51,939 nucleotides of DNA from JAQVEM01 sp964556165 (GTDB taxonomy: Bacteria; Actinomycetota; Humimicrobiia; Humimicrobiales; Humimicrobiaceae). The stretch lies in NCBI GenBank assembly GCA_964556165.1, contig CAZKVH010000011.1, positions 1-51,939 of the forward strand. The letters are read 5' to 3'. The translations under genes and the position numbers were made by a program. Under the pieces are notes generated by a model. That model did no database searches. It was not told the DNA's origin and saw nothing but the letters and a program-made list of their open reading frames with translations. Shown here one piece after another: positions 17,318-26,568 of this stretch (the stretch's first letter is position 1; each line of letters starts with the position of its first letter).

Positions 17318-17538
17318 TTATTTAATCCTTATGAAGGATTGGTTTGGCATAAATTTAGTAAAGCTCTGTCTAAATTAATATAAAATTGAATTGAAATTAT
17401 AGCAATATAAATTTTTATTTACAAATGATTTACGTAAGTTTTTTATTGGCGCTGTTAATTGCTGATAAAGAATGATATAAATTATTATTATCTAGCATTA
17501 TTTCTGGAAAATAAAAAGAAAGGTCATAATATAAGGAT

Positions 17539-17952
17539 ATGAAGTATCTTCTATTATTTTTGATATTCAGTTTTTTTGGTGTGGGCGTAGAAATATTCTT
17601 TTCTTCTATACATGATTATATAAGATATAAGGACATCGCCTTTAAGGGGAGATCTTACTTATGGATGTTTCCTATTTATGGTGCCTGGGGACTGGCAATA
17701 GGTCCATTGTATAATCTAATAGATTTTATTCCATTTGCAATCAGAGGCTTTATTTATCTTGTGATTATATTTGCAGGGGAGTTTTGCTATGGTTATATAT
17801 TAAAGATTGCTATAAAAAAATGCCCCTGGGAATACAAAGGAAGGTGGACTTTATTGGGACTTGTTAATCTTCTTTATATTCCATTCTGGCTAATTTTTGG
17901 ATATATATCGGAGTTAATTTATAGAGGGTTTATATCAGTAACCATATATTAA
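17539..17952 (+). CDS. small integral membrane protein, possibly PF06541-like (putative ABC transporter type IV)
   Basis: 137 residues with four hydrophobic segments. The FKGRSYLWMFPIYGAWGLA segment (about residues 35-53) and the tryptophan-rich WEYKGRWTLLGLVNLLYIPFW region (about 98-118) resemble the putative ABC-transporter type IV/CmpB family. That assignment is by eye and tentative, and the biochemical role of the family is not established. No partner gene is adjacent on the same strand. The upstream gap (17318-17538) is AT-rich and must hold the divergent promoters; AAGG lies only 2 nt before the ATG, so ribosome binding may rely on AAAGG farther upstream. Confidence 0.6.
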   Translation: MKYLLLFLIFSFFGVGVEIFFSSIHDYIRYKDIAFKGRSYLWMFPIYGAWGLAIGPLYNLIDFIPFAIRGFIYLVIIFAGEFCYGYILKIAIKKCPWEYKGRWTLLGLVNLLYIPFWLIFGYISELIYRGFISVTIY

Positions 17953-17964
17953 GATTGAAAATTT

Positions 17965-17999
17965 TTTAAGGTTCGAGCCCTTAAATGATTTTTTTTTAT
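17965..17999 (+). terminator. intrinsic terminator after the small membrane protein gene
   Basis: A 7-bp stem (TTTAAGG 17965-17971 with CCTTAAA 17979-17985) and a 7-nt loop are followed by a near-continuous T run (17989-17997). It sits in the convergent space before the stop of the minus-strand gene at 18000. Confidence 0.6.
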
Positions 18000-19238
18000 T
18001 TAATCTCCAGTGCTTTCTTCAGAGTTGGTTTCCTCTTCATAACTTTGAACATCTCCAACATCAATGAGTGCTATTGCCCCAAGTGTAGATACATTATTAA
18101 AATTAAAAGTTTTGGATGAGGAAATTACCAGTTCAGTGGATTCCAGGTTATCGGTATCCATTATTGATATTGTAAATCCCAGAACGTCTCCATCAGAAGG
18201 TAAATAATTCGTAAAATTATACCACGGTATACTTGCTTCAAGTATATAACCGTTAGCAAGCCTTGTGGATTCAATTACAGTCCCCCTCGGAGGTGAATTT
18301 GAGGGCCAGTTCATGAATGCCTCCTCTATCATTCCGGTAAAACTACCGGGGGATAAATCAATCTGATAATCATCGCTGTTGTAAAATTGAATCTGCATAT
18401 CTTCTTCCAGTTCGGTGTCAAATACAATTGATATGCTGTCACCTTTGTTTATCTGATTTCCCGTATAATTCTGGCTGAATACATCATCAATTACCTGTAT
18501 GGCAAGATAGAAGTTATCTTCATCCCAGCAGGAATAAAAAATACCGGAAATGTCATTGTGTGATGTGTAATTCTCTTTTTTAATGGTTGGCTCAAATTGA
18601 GTAAAACTTTCGAAATTATTCCATTCCTGTATACTTCCATCTATTACAGGGGGAGTATAGCATTTATAGCAAAATAAAGGGACGCCTGTTGGGATAGTGT
18701 TATTGGTTCTGAATACAGACTCTTCTAAAATCTGATTTTTCTTTTCTTCGATATCGACATTTACTATTTTTTCTTTTTCGGGTTCATCTTCATACTGAAC
18801 ACTGAAATATACTGTGTTTGAAGATGAAATTACGTCACCATTTCCGTCCATAAGCTTTGCTATCATCTTATATTCTCCGGATTTTGATGGGTTCCAGTTA
18901 TATTCGTAGGGTGGTGAGGTAAAAGATTTTATCTCGCTGTCATCTACAAATATTTTTACTATGTAATCTGTACTTTCGACCTCTTCAGCCCTTATTTCAA
19001 TTGGTACAGTTTCATTTTGGTTGACAAAATCAAATATTTTTTCATTGGCAGGAGAAGCAATAACCAGGGTATAATCTACTTCCTCTTCTTCCTCATGATC
19101 TTTTGCAGAAAAGAAGTTTAATGGAGCACAGCTTCTAAAGGAAAAGAATATAATAATGGCGAATATTAGAATAAAGGCAAACAGAATATAAGGGATTCTA
19201 TCAAGTATAAACATATTCTTCTTATATCTACTTTTCAT
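18000..19238 (-). CDS. membrane-anchored protein with Ig-like and CBM9/DOMON-like domains
   Basis: 412 residues with an N-terminal membrane anchor (about 13-35) and an acidic linker. An Ig-like domain follows (about 55-150), with SPPYEYNWNPSKSGEYKMIA resembling bacterial Ig-like repeats (Big_7 type). The C-terminal domain (about 195-395) begins PPVIDGSIQEWNN and has WDEDNFYLAIQVIDDVF and GDSISIVFDTE, the pattern of CBM9/DOMON-like carbohydrate- or haem-binding folds. It would face outside the membrane. Its start codon overlaps the stop of the EF-G-like gene (ATGA at 19235-19238), so translation is probably coupled. CBM9 modules are common in xylanases, which echoes the xylose locus, but no catalytic domain is present and the ligand is unknown. 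Confidence 0.65.
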   Translation of the reverse strand: MKSRYKKNMFILDRIPYILFAFILIFAIIIFFSFRSCAPLNFFSAKDHEEEEEVDYTLVIASPANEKIFDFVNQNETVPIEIRAEEVESTDYIVKIFVDDSEIKSFTSPPYEYNWNPSKSGEYKMIAKLMDGNGDVISSSNTVYFSVQYEDEPEKEKIVNVDIEEKKNQILEESVFRTNNTIPTGVPLFCYKCYTPPVIDGSIQEWNNFESFTQFEPTIKKENYTSHNDISGIFYSCWDEDNFYLAIQVIDDVFSQNYTGNQINKGDSISIVFDTELEEDMQIQFYNSDDYQIDLSPGSFTGMIEEAFMNWPSNSPPRGTVIESTRLANGYILEASIPWYNFTNYLPSDGDVLGFTISIMDTDNLESTELVISSSKTFNFNNVSTLGAIALIDVGDVQSYEEETNSEESTGD

Positions 19239-21316
19239 TCCTTTTGCTTTTTCCTTTCTGATATTATCTTTTGGGAAAGGTTAGGAGGCAGCTCTTCGTA
19301 ATGAGAGAACTTCTGTGTAAATCTACCTCTTCCCTGTGTTAAAGAAGTAAGATCAATTGTATAATTAAAAGATTCAGATTGAGGAACAGTGGCTTTTATA
19401 AATTGTTTTTTGTTATCGGTAGGAGTCATAGATATAATTTTACCTCTTTTTGAATTGATATCTCCTATAATGTCTCCCATGTATTTTTCAGGTACTAAAA
19501 TTTCCAGCTCCATAATTGGTTCAAGAATAACAGGCGAAGCTTCCATCATTCCCTTTTTAAATGCCATAGATGCAGCTATTTTAAAAGCCATTTCTGATGA
19601 GTCGACAGTATGGTATGAACCATCGTATAAGTTTACACTTACGTCAACTACCGGGTAATCTGCAAGAACACCGGCCAGCAGAGCTTCCCTGATACCTTTT
19701 TCAACACCTGGTATATAACCTTTGGGTATTGCGCCACCAAATATACTATCTTTGAATTCGAAACCGCTACCACTAGGGAGTGGCTTTAATTCAATGAAAA
19801 CATGCCCATACTGGCCACGTCCTCCAGATTGTTTTTTATATTTATATTCAGCTTTTGCTTCTTTTCTTATGGTTTCCTTATATGCTACATCAGGAGTAAA
19901 AAGTTCGACATCGACATCAAATTTATCTTTTAATTTTTCTACTGCTGTAGAGAGATGAAGTTCGCCCATTCCCTGAATGATATTTTGATGTACTTCGATA
20001 TTTAGTTCCTGTTTTAATGTAGGGTCTTCCTGCATTAATTTCGATAATCCATTGCTGATCTTTTCTTCATCACCTTTGCTTTTGGGTATTAAAGATTTTA
20101 ATAGCGTAGGAGAGAAATATTCACCTGCAGGTAATTTTAAAGGATGATCCTGTGCTGATATAGTGTCGTCATTCATAATTTCCATTATTTTAGAGACCGC
20201 GACAATATCACCGCAGGAAGCCTCGCTTATATCTATCTGGTTTTTACCCTGAAGATTGAACAAATTGGTGAATTTGTATGTTTTTTCTGAGCTTGAAATG
20301 TAATAACTCTCATTTAACTTGATTGTGCCAGAGAAGATTCTAAATATTGATAATTTACCAATGTAAGGGTCTGCCATTGTCTTGAAAACATATGCCAGGA
20401 CAGGCCCTTCCGGTGAAGGTTTTATATCGACTTCTGAATTATTTTTTAAGTCAATTGGTTTTAATGGTTTAATATCAAGAGGTGAGGGGAGTAAAGTATT
20501 TATATAATCCATAAGTATATCTATGCCAATGTTTTTGCCTGAAGAGACAGCAAATGCCGGTATAACCTTACCTGATATTACCGCGTTTTTTAGAACATCA
20601 TTTAATAATGTATCGCTTATCTTTTCACCTTCAAGATATTTATTTAAAAGCTCGTCATCCGTTTCAATTATAGACTCAATTAGTTCATTATGACGGGTTT
20701 CAACGTTTTCTTTAATTTTATCATCGGTGGGAATTTTTGAGCCCGAGTAGTTTTTATCTTTATACTCATAAGTCTGGTTCTGGAATATATCTACAATTCT
20801 TGAAAAACCCTCGCCGCTGTTTACAGGAATTGTTATGGGAACAAGATTTAGCTTATACTCTTTTTTTATATCTTCAACAAGTCCTGAAAAGTCAATATTT
20901 TCAAGGTCCATTTTATTGAGTATGAAGAAAATCGGGCGAGATTCCTTTGAAAGTAGCTCCATGGGAAGCTCAGTTGGTGCCTGTATGCCTGTTTTTGCAT
21001 CAATAACCATCAGGACACTGTCAACTACTTTGATTGCAGACTGGGTCTGTCCTATGAAATCCATATAACCCGGGCAATCTATTAAATTTATGTTGAAATT
21101 CTTCCACTTATAATGAAGCAGGCTTGAATTGATGCTAAATCCCTTTTTAGTTTCAAGTGGTGTGAAGTCTGATACAGTATTTTTAGATTCTATAGTACCC
21201 AGTCTATCAATTGCTCCGGAATTATATAGAATGCATTCTGAAAGTGAGGTTTTACCGGTTCCATTGCCAGAGATTATTCCGACTACTTTATTGTATGAAC
21301 AACTATTTCTATCCAT
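19235..21316 (-). CDS. elongation factor G-like GTPase (EF-G2 type)
   Basis: 693 residues with the EF-G domain order: a GTPase domain with P-loop GNGTGKTS (about 18-25), DCPGYMDF and NKMD; domain II around residues 300-390; then domains III-V ending in the C-terminal MTPTDNKKQFIKATVP region. Switch I reads TPLETKKGFSI instead of the canonical RGITI of EF-G, as in EF-G paralogues that have no clear role in elongation. I therefore avoid the symbol fusA. GGGAGG lies 6 nt before the ATG. It heads a two-gene minus-strand unit with the anchored CBM9-like protein, an unusual partner. The divergent gap (21317-21578) has a TATAAT at 21479-21484 for the plus-strand genes. Confidence 0.85.
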   Translation of the reverse strand: MDRNSCSYNKVVGIISGNGTGKTSLSECILYNSGAIDRLGTIESKNTVSDFTPLETKKGFSINSSLLHYKWKNFNINLIDCPGYMDFIGQTQSAIKVVDSVLMVIDAKTGIQAPTELPMELLSKESRPIFFILNKMDLENIDFSGLVEDIKKEYKLNLVPITIPVNSGEGFSRIVDIFQNQTYEYKDKNYSGSKIPTDDKIKENVETRHNELIESIIETDDELLNKYLEGEKISDTLLNDVLKNAVISGKVIPAFAVSSGKNIGIDILMDYINTLLPSPLDIKPLKPIDLKNNSEVDIKPSPEGPVLAYVFKTMADPYIGKLSIFRIFSGTIKLNESYYISSSEKTYKFTNLFNLQGKNQIDISEASCGDIVAVSKIMEIMNDDTISAQDHPLKLPAGEYFSPTLLKSLIPKSKGDEEKISNGLSKLMQEDPTLKQELNIEVHQNIIQGMGELHLSTAVEKLKDKFDVDVELFTPDVAYKETIRKEAKAEYKYKKQSGGRGQYGHVFIELKPLPSGSGFEFKDSIFGGAIPKGYIPGVEKGIREALLAGVLADYPVVDVSVNLYDGSYHTVDSSEMAFKIAASMAFKKGMMEASPVILEPIMELEILVPEKYMGDIIGDINSKRGKIISMTPTDNKKQFIKATVPQSESFNYTIDLTSLTQGRGRFTQKFSHYEELPPNLSQKIISERKKQKE

Positions 21317-21578
21317 TAAAATCCTCCCAAAAAAAAGTAAATGTGTAATTTAATGATATAAGTTAGGACAATAGAAGAAATATATCATAAAAAATTTTGT
21401 GTGTAAAAGTAATATTGATTCAAATACAGGCTCTGGCTGGCAGTAAGCGGAATTATATTTTTGAGTTTATTTATATGATATAATTTAAAATTGTTCATTT
21501 TTAGCTTGCAGGGATGTAAAATATTTATTTTATTTCTTGCTAAATTAAATAGTTCATTAATTAGGAGGGGTGATTATT

Positions 21579-22148
21579 ATGACGATAGGTGTGATAGTTG
21601 TTATAGCGGTAATTCTAGGTATAGCGTTGATTCTGGTATTGATTTCAATAGGTCTATACAATTCTATTATATCTTTAAGGAATAAGGTTGATAATGCATG
21701 GCACCAGATAGATGTTCAACTGAGAAAAAGATATGACCTGATACCCAATCTGGTTGAAACAGTAAAGGGTTATGCGAAACACGAAAGAGAAACACTGGAG
21801 AAAGTAATTAATGCTAGAAATATGGGAATTGACGCTAAAACGGTAAAGGACCAGGCAAAAGCTGAAAACATGATAACGAGTACTTTGAAATCATTGTTTG
21901 CCTTGTCCGAGAATTATCCAAATCTTAAGGCTGACCAGCATTTTTCGAGATTAATGGAGCAGTTAAACGGCATTGAAAGTAACATAGCGTATGCCAGGCA
22001 GTTTTATAACGATATGGTTATGAGATTTAACACGATGATACAGACATTTCCGGGTAATGTTTTTGCCAGGATGTTCCATTTTAGCGAAAGGGATTATTTC
22101 GAGATTGAAGAAATGGAAGCAAGGGAACCGGTTAAAGTTAGTTTTTAA
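21579..22148 (+). CDS. lemA: LemA family membrane protein
   Basis: Single-pass membrane protein of the LemA family, 189 residues, with an N-terminal hydrophobic helix and a cytoplasmic helical domain. The segment NKVDNAWHQIDVQLRKRYDL (about residues 38-57) is the family hallmark. I chose ATG 21579 over GTG 21570, because the GTG lies inside the GGAGGGG ribosome-binding site (21564-21570). lemA beside an HtpX-type protease gene is a recurring pair; a joint role in envelope protein quality control is likely but not proven. Confidence 0.9.
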   Translation: MTIGVIVVIAVILGIALILVLISIGLYNSIISLRNKVDNAWHQIDVQLRKRYDLIPNLVETVKGYAKHERETLEKVINARNMGIDAKTVKDQAKAENMITSTLKSLFALSENYPNLKADQHFSRLMEQLNGIESNIAYARQFYNDMVMRFNTMIQTFPGNVFARMFHFSERDYFEIEEMEAREPVKVSF

Positions 22149-22187
22149 GATTTAAATATTTTTTTAAAATAAGAAGTGGCTTAAAAG

Positions 22188-23123
22188 ATGTATGAGTATA
22201 TTGCCAAAAATAGAGCAAAAACAGTAGTTATAATAATTGGATTTGTGGTTTTTATAACCATAGTAGGTTTTGCTCTGGGTTATTATGTTGATTATAGATA
22301 TGGTATAAACAGTAATTTCTCAATACTATTTATGGTAGCCGCCCTAATTATTTCTATTATTGTAAGTTTCTCGAGTTATTATTATAGTGATAGAATTGTA
22401 CTCGGGCTTACGGGCGCAAGATCGATATCAAGGGAGGAAAATCCGAGGGTTTATTACATGGTTGAAGGTCTTTCAATAGCAGCAGGATTACCGGTACCGG
22501 GGATTTATATGATAGAGGATAGCGGACTTAATGCTTTTGCAACAGGACGTAACCCACAACATGGTGTTGTAGTGTTTACGCGTGGCCTTCTTGAAAACCT
22601 GAATGATGAAGAGCTTAAAGGAGTAATATCACACGAACTTTCTCATATAAAAAATTATGACATACTTCTTGGAACGATAATAGTGGTGCTTGTTGGAATG
22701 ATTTCTATAATAAGTAATATTATACTCAGAAGTTTTATATTTGGAGGTAGAAGAAGAACCGGAAGAACCGCCGGAGGCGGTGCATTATCTATTATTTTTT
22801 TGCTGCTGGGACTGGCACTTTTGATTCTTTCGCCTATAATTGCTACTATTATAAGGCTGGCGATAAGCAGGAACAGGGAATTTCTTGCTGACTCGACGGG
22901 GGCTATGATATCAAGATACCCTGCGGGTCTGGTAAACGCACTGAGAAAAATTAGCCAGCACAGTGATGTTAGAACTGCCAGCAACGCTACCGCTCATTTG
23001 TTTATAGCGAATCCATTTGGGAACAGGGCAAAGGCAGCATTTAGTAATTTATTTAATACCCATCCTCCTACGGAAGAAAGGATAAGAAGACTTGAAAGGA
23101 TGTCTTTAGGAGTGGGAATATAA
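22188..23123 (+). CDS. htpX: M48 family membrane zinc metalloprotease (HtpX-like)
   Basis: Membrane-embedded protease of 311 residues. Two N-terminal helices (about 12-32 and 44-63), the zinc-binding HEXXH within GVISHELSHIKNYD (about residues 145-158) and two further helices (about 160-180 and 198-225) follow the HtpX pattern. The downstream REFLADSTGA segment supplies the third zinc ligand (Glu). It is 39 nt after lemA. It would degrade misfolded membrane proteins, by analogy with HtpX. Confidence 0.92.
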   Translation: MYEYIAKNRAKTVVIIIGFVVFITIVGFALGYYVDYRYGINSNFSILFMVAALIISIIVSFSSYYYSDRIVLGLTGARSISREENPRVYYMVEGLSIAAGLPVPGIYMIEDSGLNAFATGRNPQHGVVVFTRGLLENLNDEELKGVISHELSHIKNYDILLGTIIVVLVGMISIISNIILRSFIFGGRRRTGRTAGGGALSIIFLLLGLALLILSPIIATIIRLAISRNREFLADSTGAMISRYPAGLVNALRKISQHSDVRTASNATAHLFIANPFGNRAKAAFSNLFNTHPPTEERIRRLERMSLGVGI

Positions 23124-23141
23124 TATGGAGGTGTTTTAAAT

Positions 23142-24023
23142 ATGGAAAAAGGAACATTAAAAGTAAAGGCAGGGCTTGCAAGGATGTTAAAAGGCGGTGT
23201 GATTATGGATGTAGCCACACCCGAGCAGGCAAAAATAGCAGAAGAAGCAGGAGCAGTATCAATTATGGCTCTTGAAAGAATCCCTGCAGATATAAGGGCG
23301 GCAGGTGGTGTCGCAAGGATGACTGATCCTGAAATTATATTAAAGATAATGGATGTTGTATCAATTCCTGTAATGGCAAAAGTAAGAATAGGACATTTTG
23401 CTGAGGCCCAGATACTGGAGTCTATTGGAGTTGATTATATAGATGAAAGTGAAGTTTTAACACCTGCTGATGAGAAATTTCATATAAATAAATGGGATTT
23501 TAAAGTTCCATTTGTTTGCGGAGCTACTAATTTAGGTGAAGCTTTACGAAGAATCGGAGAGGGAGCTGCAATGGTAAGAACTAAAGGAGAAGCAGGTACT
23601 GGCGATGTAATTGAAGCTGTCAAGCACATGAGATGCATAAAAGATGAATTAGCGAGAATTGTTTCAACGCCTGTAGAAGAACTTATGTCTGCAGCTAAAG
23701 AAATGGGTGCTCCTTATGACCTTGTGTTATATGTGCATGAAAATAAAGAACTGCCTGTGGTTAATTTTTCGGCAGGCGGGATTTCAACTCCTGCTGACGC
23801 TGCAATGATAATGCAGCTGGGTGCAGACGGAATTTTTGTTGGCTCAGGAATATTTAAGTCAGAGAACCCATCAAAAATGGCAAAAGCTATTGTTGAGGCT
23901 ACAACACACTTTAATAATCCTGAAATACTTGCAAGAGTTTCAAGAGGTCTGGGGACAGCTATGAAAGGAACTGCAATATCCACACTTTCAGAAAAGGAGG
24001 TAATCTCGAATAGGGGATGGTAA
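23142..24023 (+). CDS. pdxS: pyridoxal 5'-phosphate synthase subunit PdxS
   Basis: Synthase subunit that builds pyridoxal 5'-phosphate from ribose 5-phosphate, glyceraldehyde 3-phosphate and ammonia supplied by PdxT. The 293 residues form a (beta/alpha)8 barrel with the family signatures LKGGVIMDV, ALERIPADIRAAGGVARM, MAKVRIGHFAEA (the lysine that binds sugar phosphate) and GTGDVIEAVKHMR. GGAGGTG precedes the ATG at good spacing. It overlaps pdxT by 7 nt, so the two subunits are probably made in ratio. Confidence 0.97.
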   Translation: MEKGTLKVKAGLARMLKGGVIMDVATPEQAKIAEEAGAVSIMALERIPADIRAAGGVARMTDPEIILKIMDVVSIPVMAKVRIGHFAEAQILESIGVDYIDESEVLTPADEKFHINKWDFKVPFVCGATNLGEALRRIGEGAAMVRTKGEAGTGDVIEAVKHMRCIKDELARIVSTPVEELMSAAKEMGAPYDLVLYVHENKELPVVNFSAGGISTPADAAMIMQLGADGIFVGSGIFKSENPSKMAKAIVEATTHFNNPEILARVSRGLGTAMKGTAISTLSEKEVISNRGW

Positions 24024-24628
24024 AAAAGATTGAGAATATAAAAGTTGGAGTCCTTTCTCTACAGGGAGCTTTTATAGAGCACATAATAAAACTGAATGAA
24101 TGCGGAGTAAGCGCTATAGAGATAAGGCTTCCTGAAAATTTAAGTGATGTTGACGGGCTTATTATTCCAGGAGGAGAGAGTACGACAATAAATAAGTTAT
24201 TAAATGAATATAATTTTAAGAATAGTCTTGATAGATTTTATAAAGATAAAAAACCTATATTTGGTACATGCGCGGGATTGATATTAATGGCCAAAGAGAT
24301 ACAGGACGAGGGCAATGGTCTGGGATATATAGATATGGTTGTTAAGAGAAATGCTTATGGTCGCCAGGTGGATAGTTTTGAAGAATTAGTGTATATAGAT
24401 TTTAATAATAATGGAAAGCAGACAGAGTTTAACTCAGTATTTATAAGAGCGCCAAAGATTTTGAGTACCGGAAAGGATGTTAAAGTAATGGCGCAACTTA
24501 ACGGCGAAGCGATACTAGTAAAAAATGATAGTGTTATGGTAAGCACTTTTCATCCTGAATTAACTAATAGTCTTGAAGTACATGATTATTTTATAAATAT
24601 GATAAGAAAACATAAAGGAGAGTCCTGA
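24017..24628 (+). CDS. pdxT: pyridoxal 5'-phosphate synthase glutaminase subunit PdxT
   Basis: Glutamine amidotransferase that feeds ammonia to PdxS. Of 203 residues, the class I glutaminase features are clear: IPGGESTT near residue 52, the nucleophile Cys in GTCAGLILM near residue 84, and the His-Glu pair in FHPELT near residue 178. The ATG lies within the last codons of pdxS, and the stop is 1 nt before yebC, so this is one operon. Confidence 0.96.
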   Translation: MVKKIENIKVGVLSLQGAFIEHIIKLNECGVSAIEIRLPENLSDVDGLIIPGGESTTINKLLNEYNFKNSLDRFYKDKKPIFGTCAGLILMAKEIQDEGNGLGYIDMVVKRNAYGRQVDSFEELVYIDFNNNGKQTEFNSVFIRAPKILSTGKDVKVMAQLNGEAILVKNDSVMVSTFHPELTNSLEVHDYFINMIRKHKGES

Positions 24629-24629
24629 C

Positions 24630-25379
24630 ATGTCCGGGCATTCGAAATGGCATTCAATTAAACATAAGAAAGCCAAGGAAGACGCAAAAAGAGGCAATAT
24701 ATTCGGTAAACTAAGCAGAAGCATAATCGTAGCTGTAAAAGAAGGTGGAGGCGGAGATCCGAAGGACAATATATCTCTTGCAAACGCTATTGCCAAAGCA
24801 AAGGAATACAATATGCCTCAGAATAATATAGAAAGGGCAATCAAGAGAGGTACAGGTGAAATAGAAGGCGAAGACTATGAGAGTATAATATATGAAGGAT
24901 ATGGTCCCGGCGGCATAGCATTAATGATCGAAGTTTTAACAGAAAACCGTAATAGAACTGCTTCTGATATAAGGAATATTTTGAATAGATATGGTGGAAC
25001 ACTGGGTGAATCAGGTAGTGTGAGCTGGCAGTTTGAAAGAAGTGGCATAATAATAGTTGAAAAAAATGAAGTAAAAGATGAAGAGGAATTCATGTTAAGT
25101 ATGATTGATATAGGTGCGGAAGATATTGACGAGTACGATGACTTATATGAAATAAGGACAAATCTAAATGACTTTACGAAGGTTAAAAATGTTCTGTCAG
25201 AAAAGAATATTAATATAAAATCAGGTGAACTTACTTTTTTGCCTAAATCTACTATTAATCTGTCAGATGAAGTCAGTGCTAAGGCATTAAGGTTGATTAA
25301 CACACTGGATGACCATGATGACGTACAGAATGTCAGCACAAATCTGGAAATATCAGACGAGATGCTGGGAGATATGTAG
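24630..25379 (+). CDS. yebC: YebC/PmpR family DNA-binding regulator or translation factor
   Basis: 249 residues, the full family length, starting with the highly conserved MSGHSKWHSIKHKKAKEDA. The NIFGKLSR, PKDNISLANAIAKAKEYNMP and YEGYGPGGIA segments follow. Members are described as DNA-binding regulators, and some as factors that help ribosomes at proline stretches. It precedes ruvC, as in many bacteria. AAAGGAG lies 7 nt before the ATG. Confidence 0.95.
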   Translation: MSGHSKWHSIKHKKAKEDAKRGNIFGKLSRSIIVAVKEGGGGDPKDNISLANAIAKAKEYNMPQNNIERAIKRGTGEIEGEDYESIIYEGYGPGGIALMIEVLTENRNRTASDIRNILNRYGGTLGESGSVSWQFERSGIIIVEKNEVKDEEEFMLSMIDIGAEDIDEYDDLYEIRTNLNDFTKVKNVLSEKNINIKSGELTFLPKSTINLSDEVSAKALRLINTLDDHDDVQNVSTNLEISDEMLGDM

Positions 25380-25402
25380 CTATAAAAAAATATCATTCGA
25401 AC

Positions 25403-25930
25403 ATGACAGATAAGAATGTTAGAATACTGGGAATAGACCCCGGGCTTGAGGCTACCGGAGTGGGTGTTCTTGATATAATTGGCCAGGAGTATCATCCTGT
25501 ATATTCTGATTGCATTACAACGGATAAGAGCAAGCCAGTATTTGATAGGCTGGAGAAGATTTACATTGAAATTGACAGGATAATAAAAAAATATAGTCCG
25601 GATTGCCTGGCAATAGAAGAGATTTTTTTTAATGTGAATGTTAAAACAGCTTTAGACATAGGCCAGGCAAGAGGCGTGTCCATTCTTGCGGGGAGCATTA
25701 ATAAACTCAAGATATATGAATACACTCCTCTTGAGGTTAAGCAGGCAGTAGCGGGGTACGGGAGAGCAACGAAGAAGCAGGTTAAGTACATGTTAAAAAT
25801 TATTTTAAAGGTTAAGGATAATTTCTTTCATTCGAGAGATGATGCATGGGATGCAATGGCGATATCTGTATGCCACGCCAGCTACAGGAAATTCCGGGAA
25901 AAAGTTAAGATTAATGATATTGATAGATAG
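25403..25930 (+). CDS. ruvC: Holliday junction resolvase RuvC
   Basis: Endonuclease that cuts four-way junctions at the end of recombination, working with RuvAB. Its 175 residues carry the four acidic residues expected: Asp in LGIDPG near residue 11, Glu in AIEEIFF near residue 70, and the DD-x-x-D of HSRDDAWDAMAI near residues 145-150. It lies 23 nt after yebC and 35 nt before ruvA. Confidence 0.96.
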   Translation: MTDKNVRILGIDPGLEATGVGVLDIIGQEYHPVYSDCITTDKSKPVFDRLEKIYIEIDRIIKKYSPDCLAIEEIFFNVNVKTALDIGQARGVSILAGSINKLKIYEYTPLEVKQAVAGYGRATKKQVKYMLKIILKVKDNFFHSRDDAWDAMAISVCHASYRKFREKVKINDIDR

Positions 25931-25965
25931 AAAAATAATAAAGGATAACAGAGTTTAACACTTCT

Positions 25966-26556
25966 ATGATAGCAAAGATATTTGGAAAGATAATAAAAAA
26001 AACTCCCTCGAGCGTTATAATACAGACAGGAGGTATAGGATTTGAAGTATTAATATCTTCCAGGACTTTTGAAAATATACCCGGTCCCGGCTCGGACGTA
26101 GAACTTGACATTTATACGCATGTCAGGGAGGAAGAATTGAAACTGGTGGGTTTTCTGGATGATGAAGATAAAGATTTTTTCTTAAAACTACTAAGTGTCT
26201 CAGGTATATCAATTAAAATAGCTATAAGTGCACTATCTATTTATAGCGGAAACGAAATTAAAAAAATTATTACTGAAAGAGAAGTAGATCTTTTAAGAAG
26301 GATACCGGGGATTGGACTAAAGCTTGCGGAAAGAATGATAGTGGAGCTTAAGGATAAGATAGAAGAAGAAAAAATGATTCTGTTGCGAGGAGACAGCCTG
26401 ATAGGAAATAAAAAGCTGGACGAAGTAAAGCAGGCTTTAAAAACACTGGGCTACAGCACGAATGAAATAATGAGGGCTATGTCAGGATTAGATGCAGATG
26501 CCATTGATAAAAGAAAAACCGAGGAAATATTAAAAATGGTGCTTAAAGTAATGTGA
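25966..26556 (+). CDS. ruvA: Holliday junction branch migration protein RuvA
   Basis: Junction-binding subunit, 196 residues. The N-terminal OB-fold domain (IAKIFGKIIKKTPSSVII), the paired helix-hairpin-helix region (KLLSVSGISIKIA and RRIPGIGLKLAERMIVELKDK) and the C-terminal domain that contacts RuvB (EVKQALKTLGYSTNEI) occur in order. The gene is 12 nt before ruvB. Confidence 0.96.
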   Translation: MIAKIFGKIIKKTPSSVIIQTGGIGFEVLISSRTFENIPGPGSDVELDIYTHVREEELKLVGFLDDEDKDFFLKLLSVSGISIKIAISALSIYSGNEIKKIITEREVDLLRRIPGIGLKLAERMIVELKDKIEEEKMILLRGDSLIGNKKLDEVKQALKTLGYSTNEIMRAMSGLDADAIDKRKTEEILKMVLKVM

Positions 26557-26568
26557 TAGGGGTATTAA

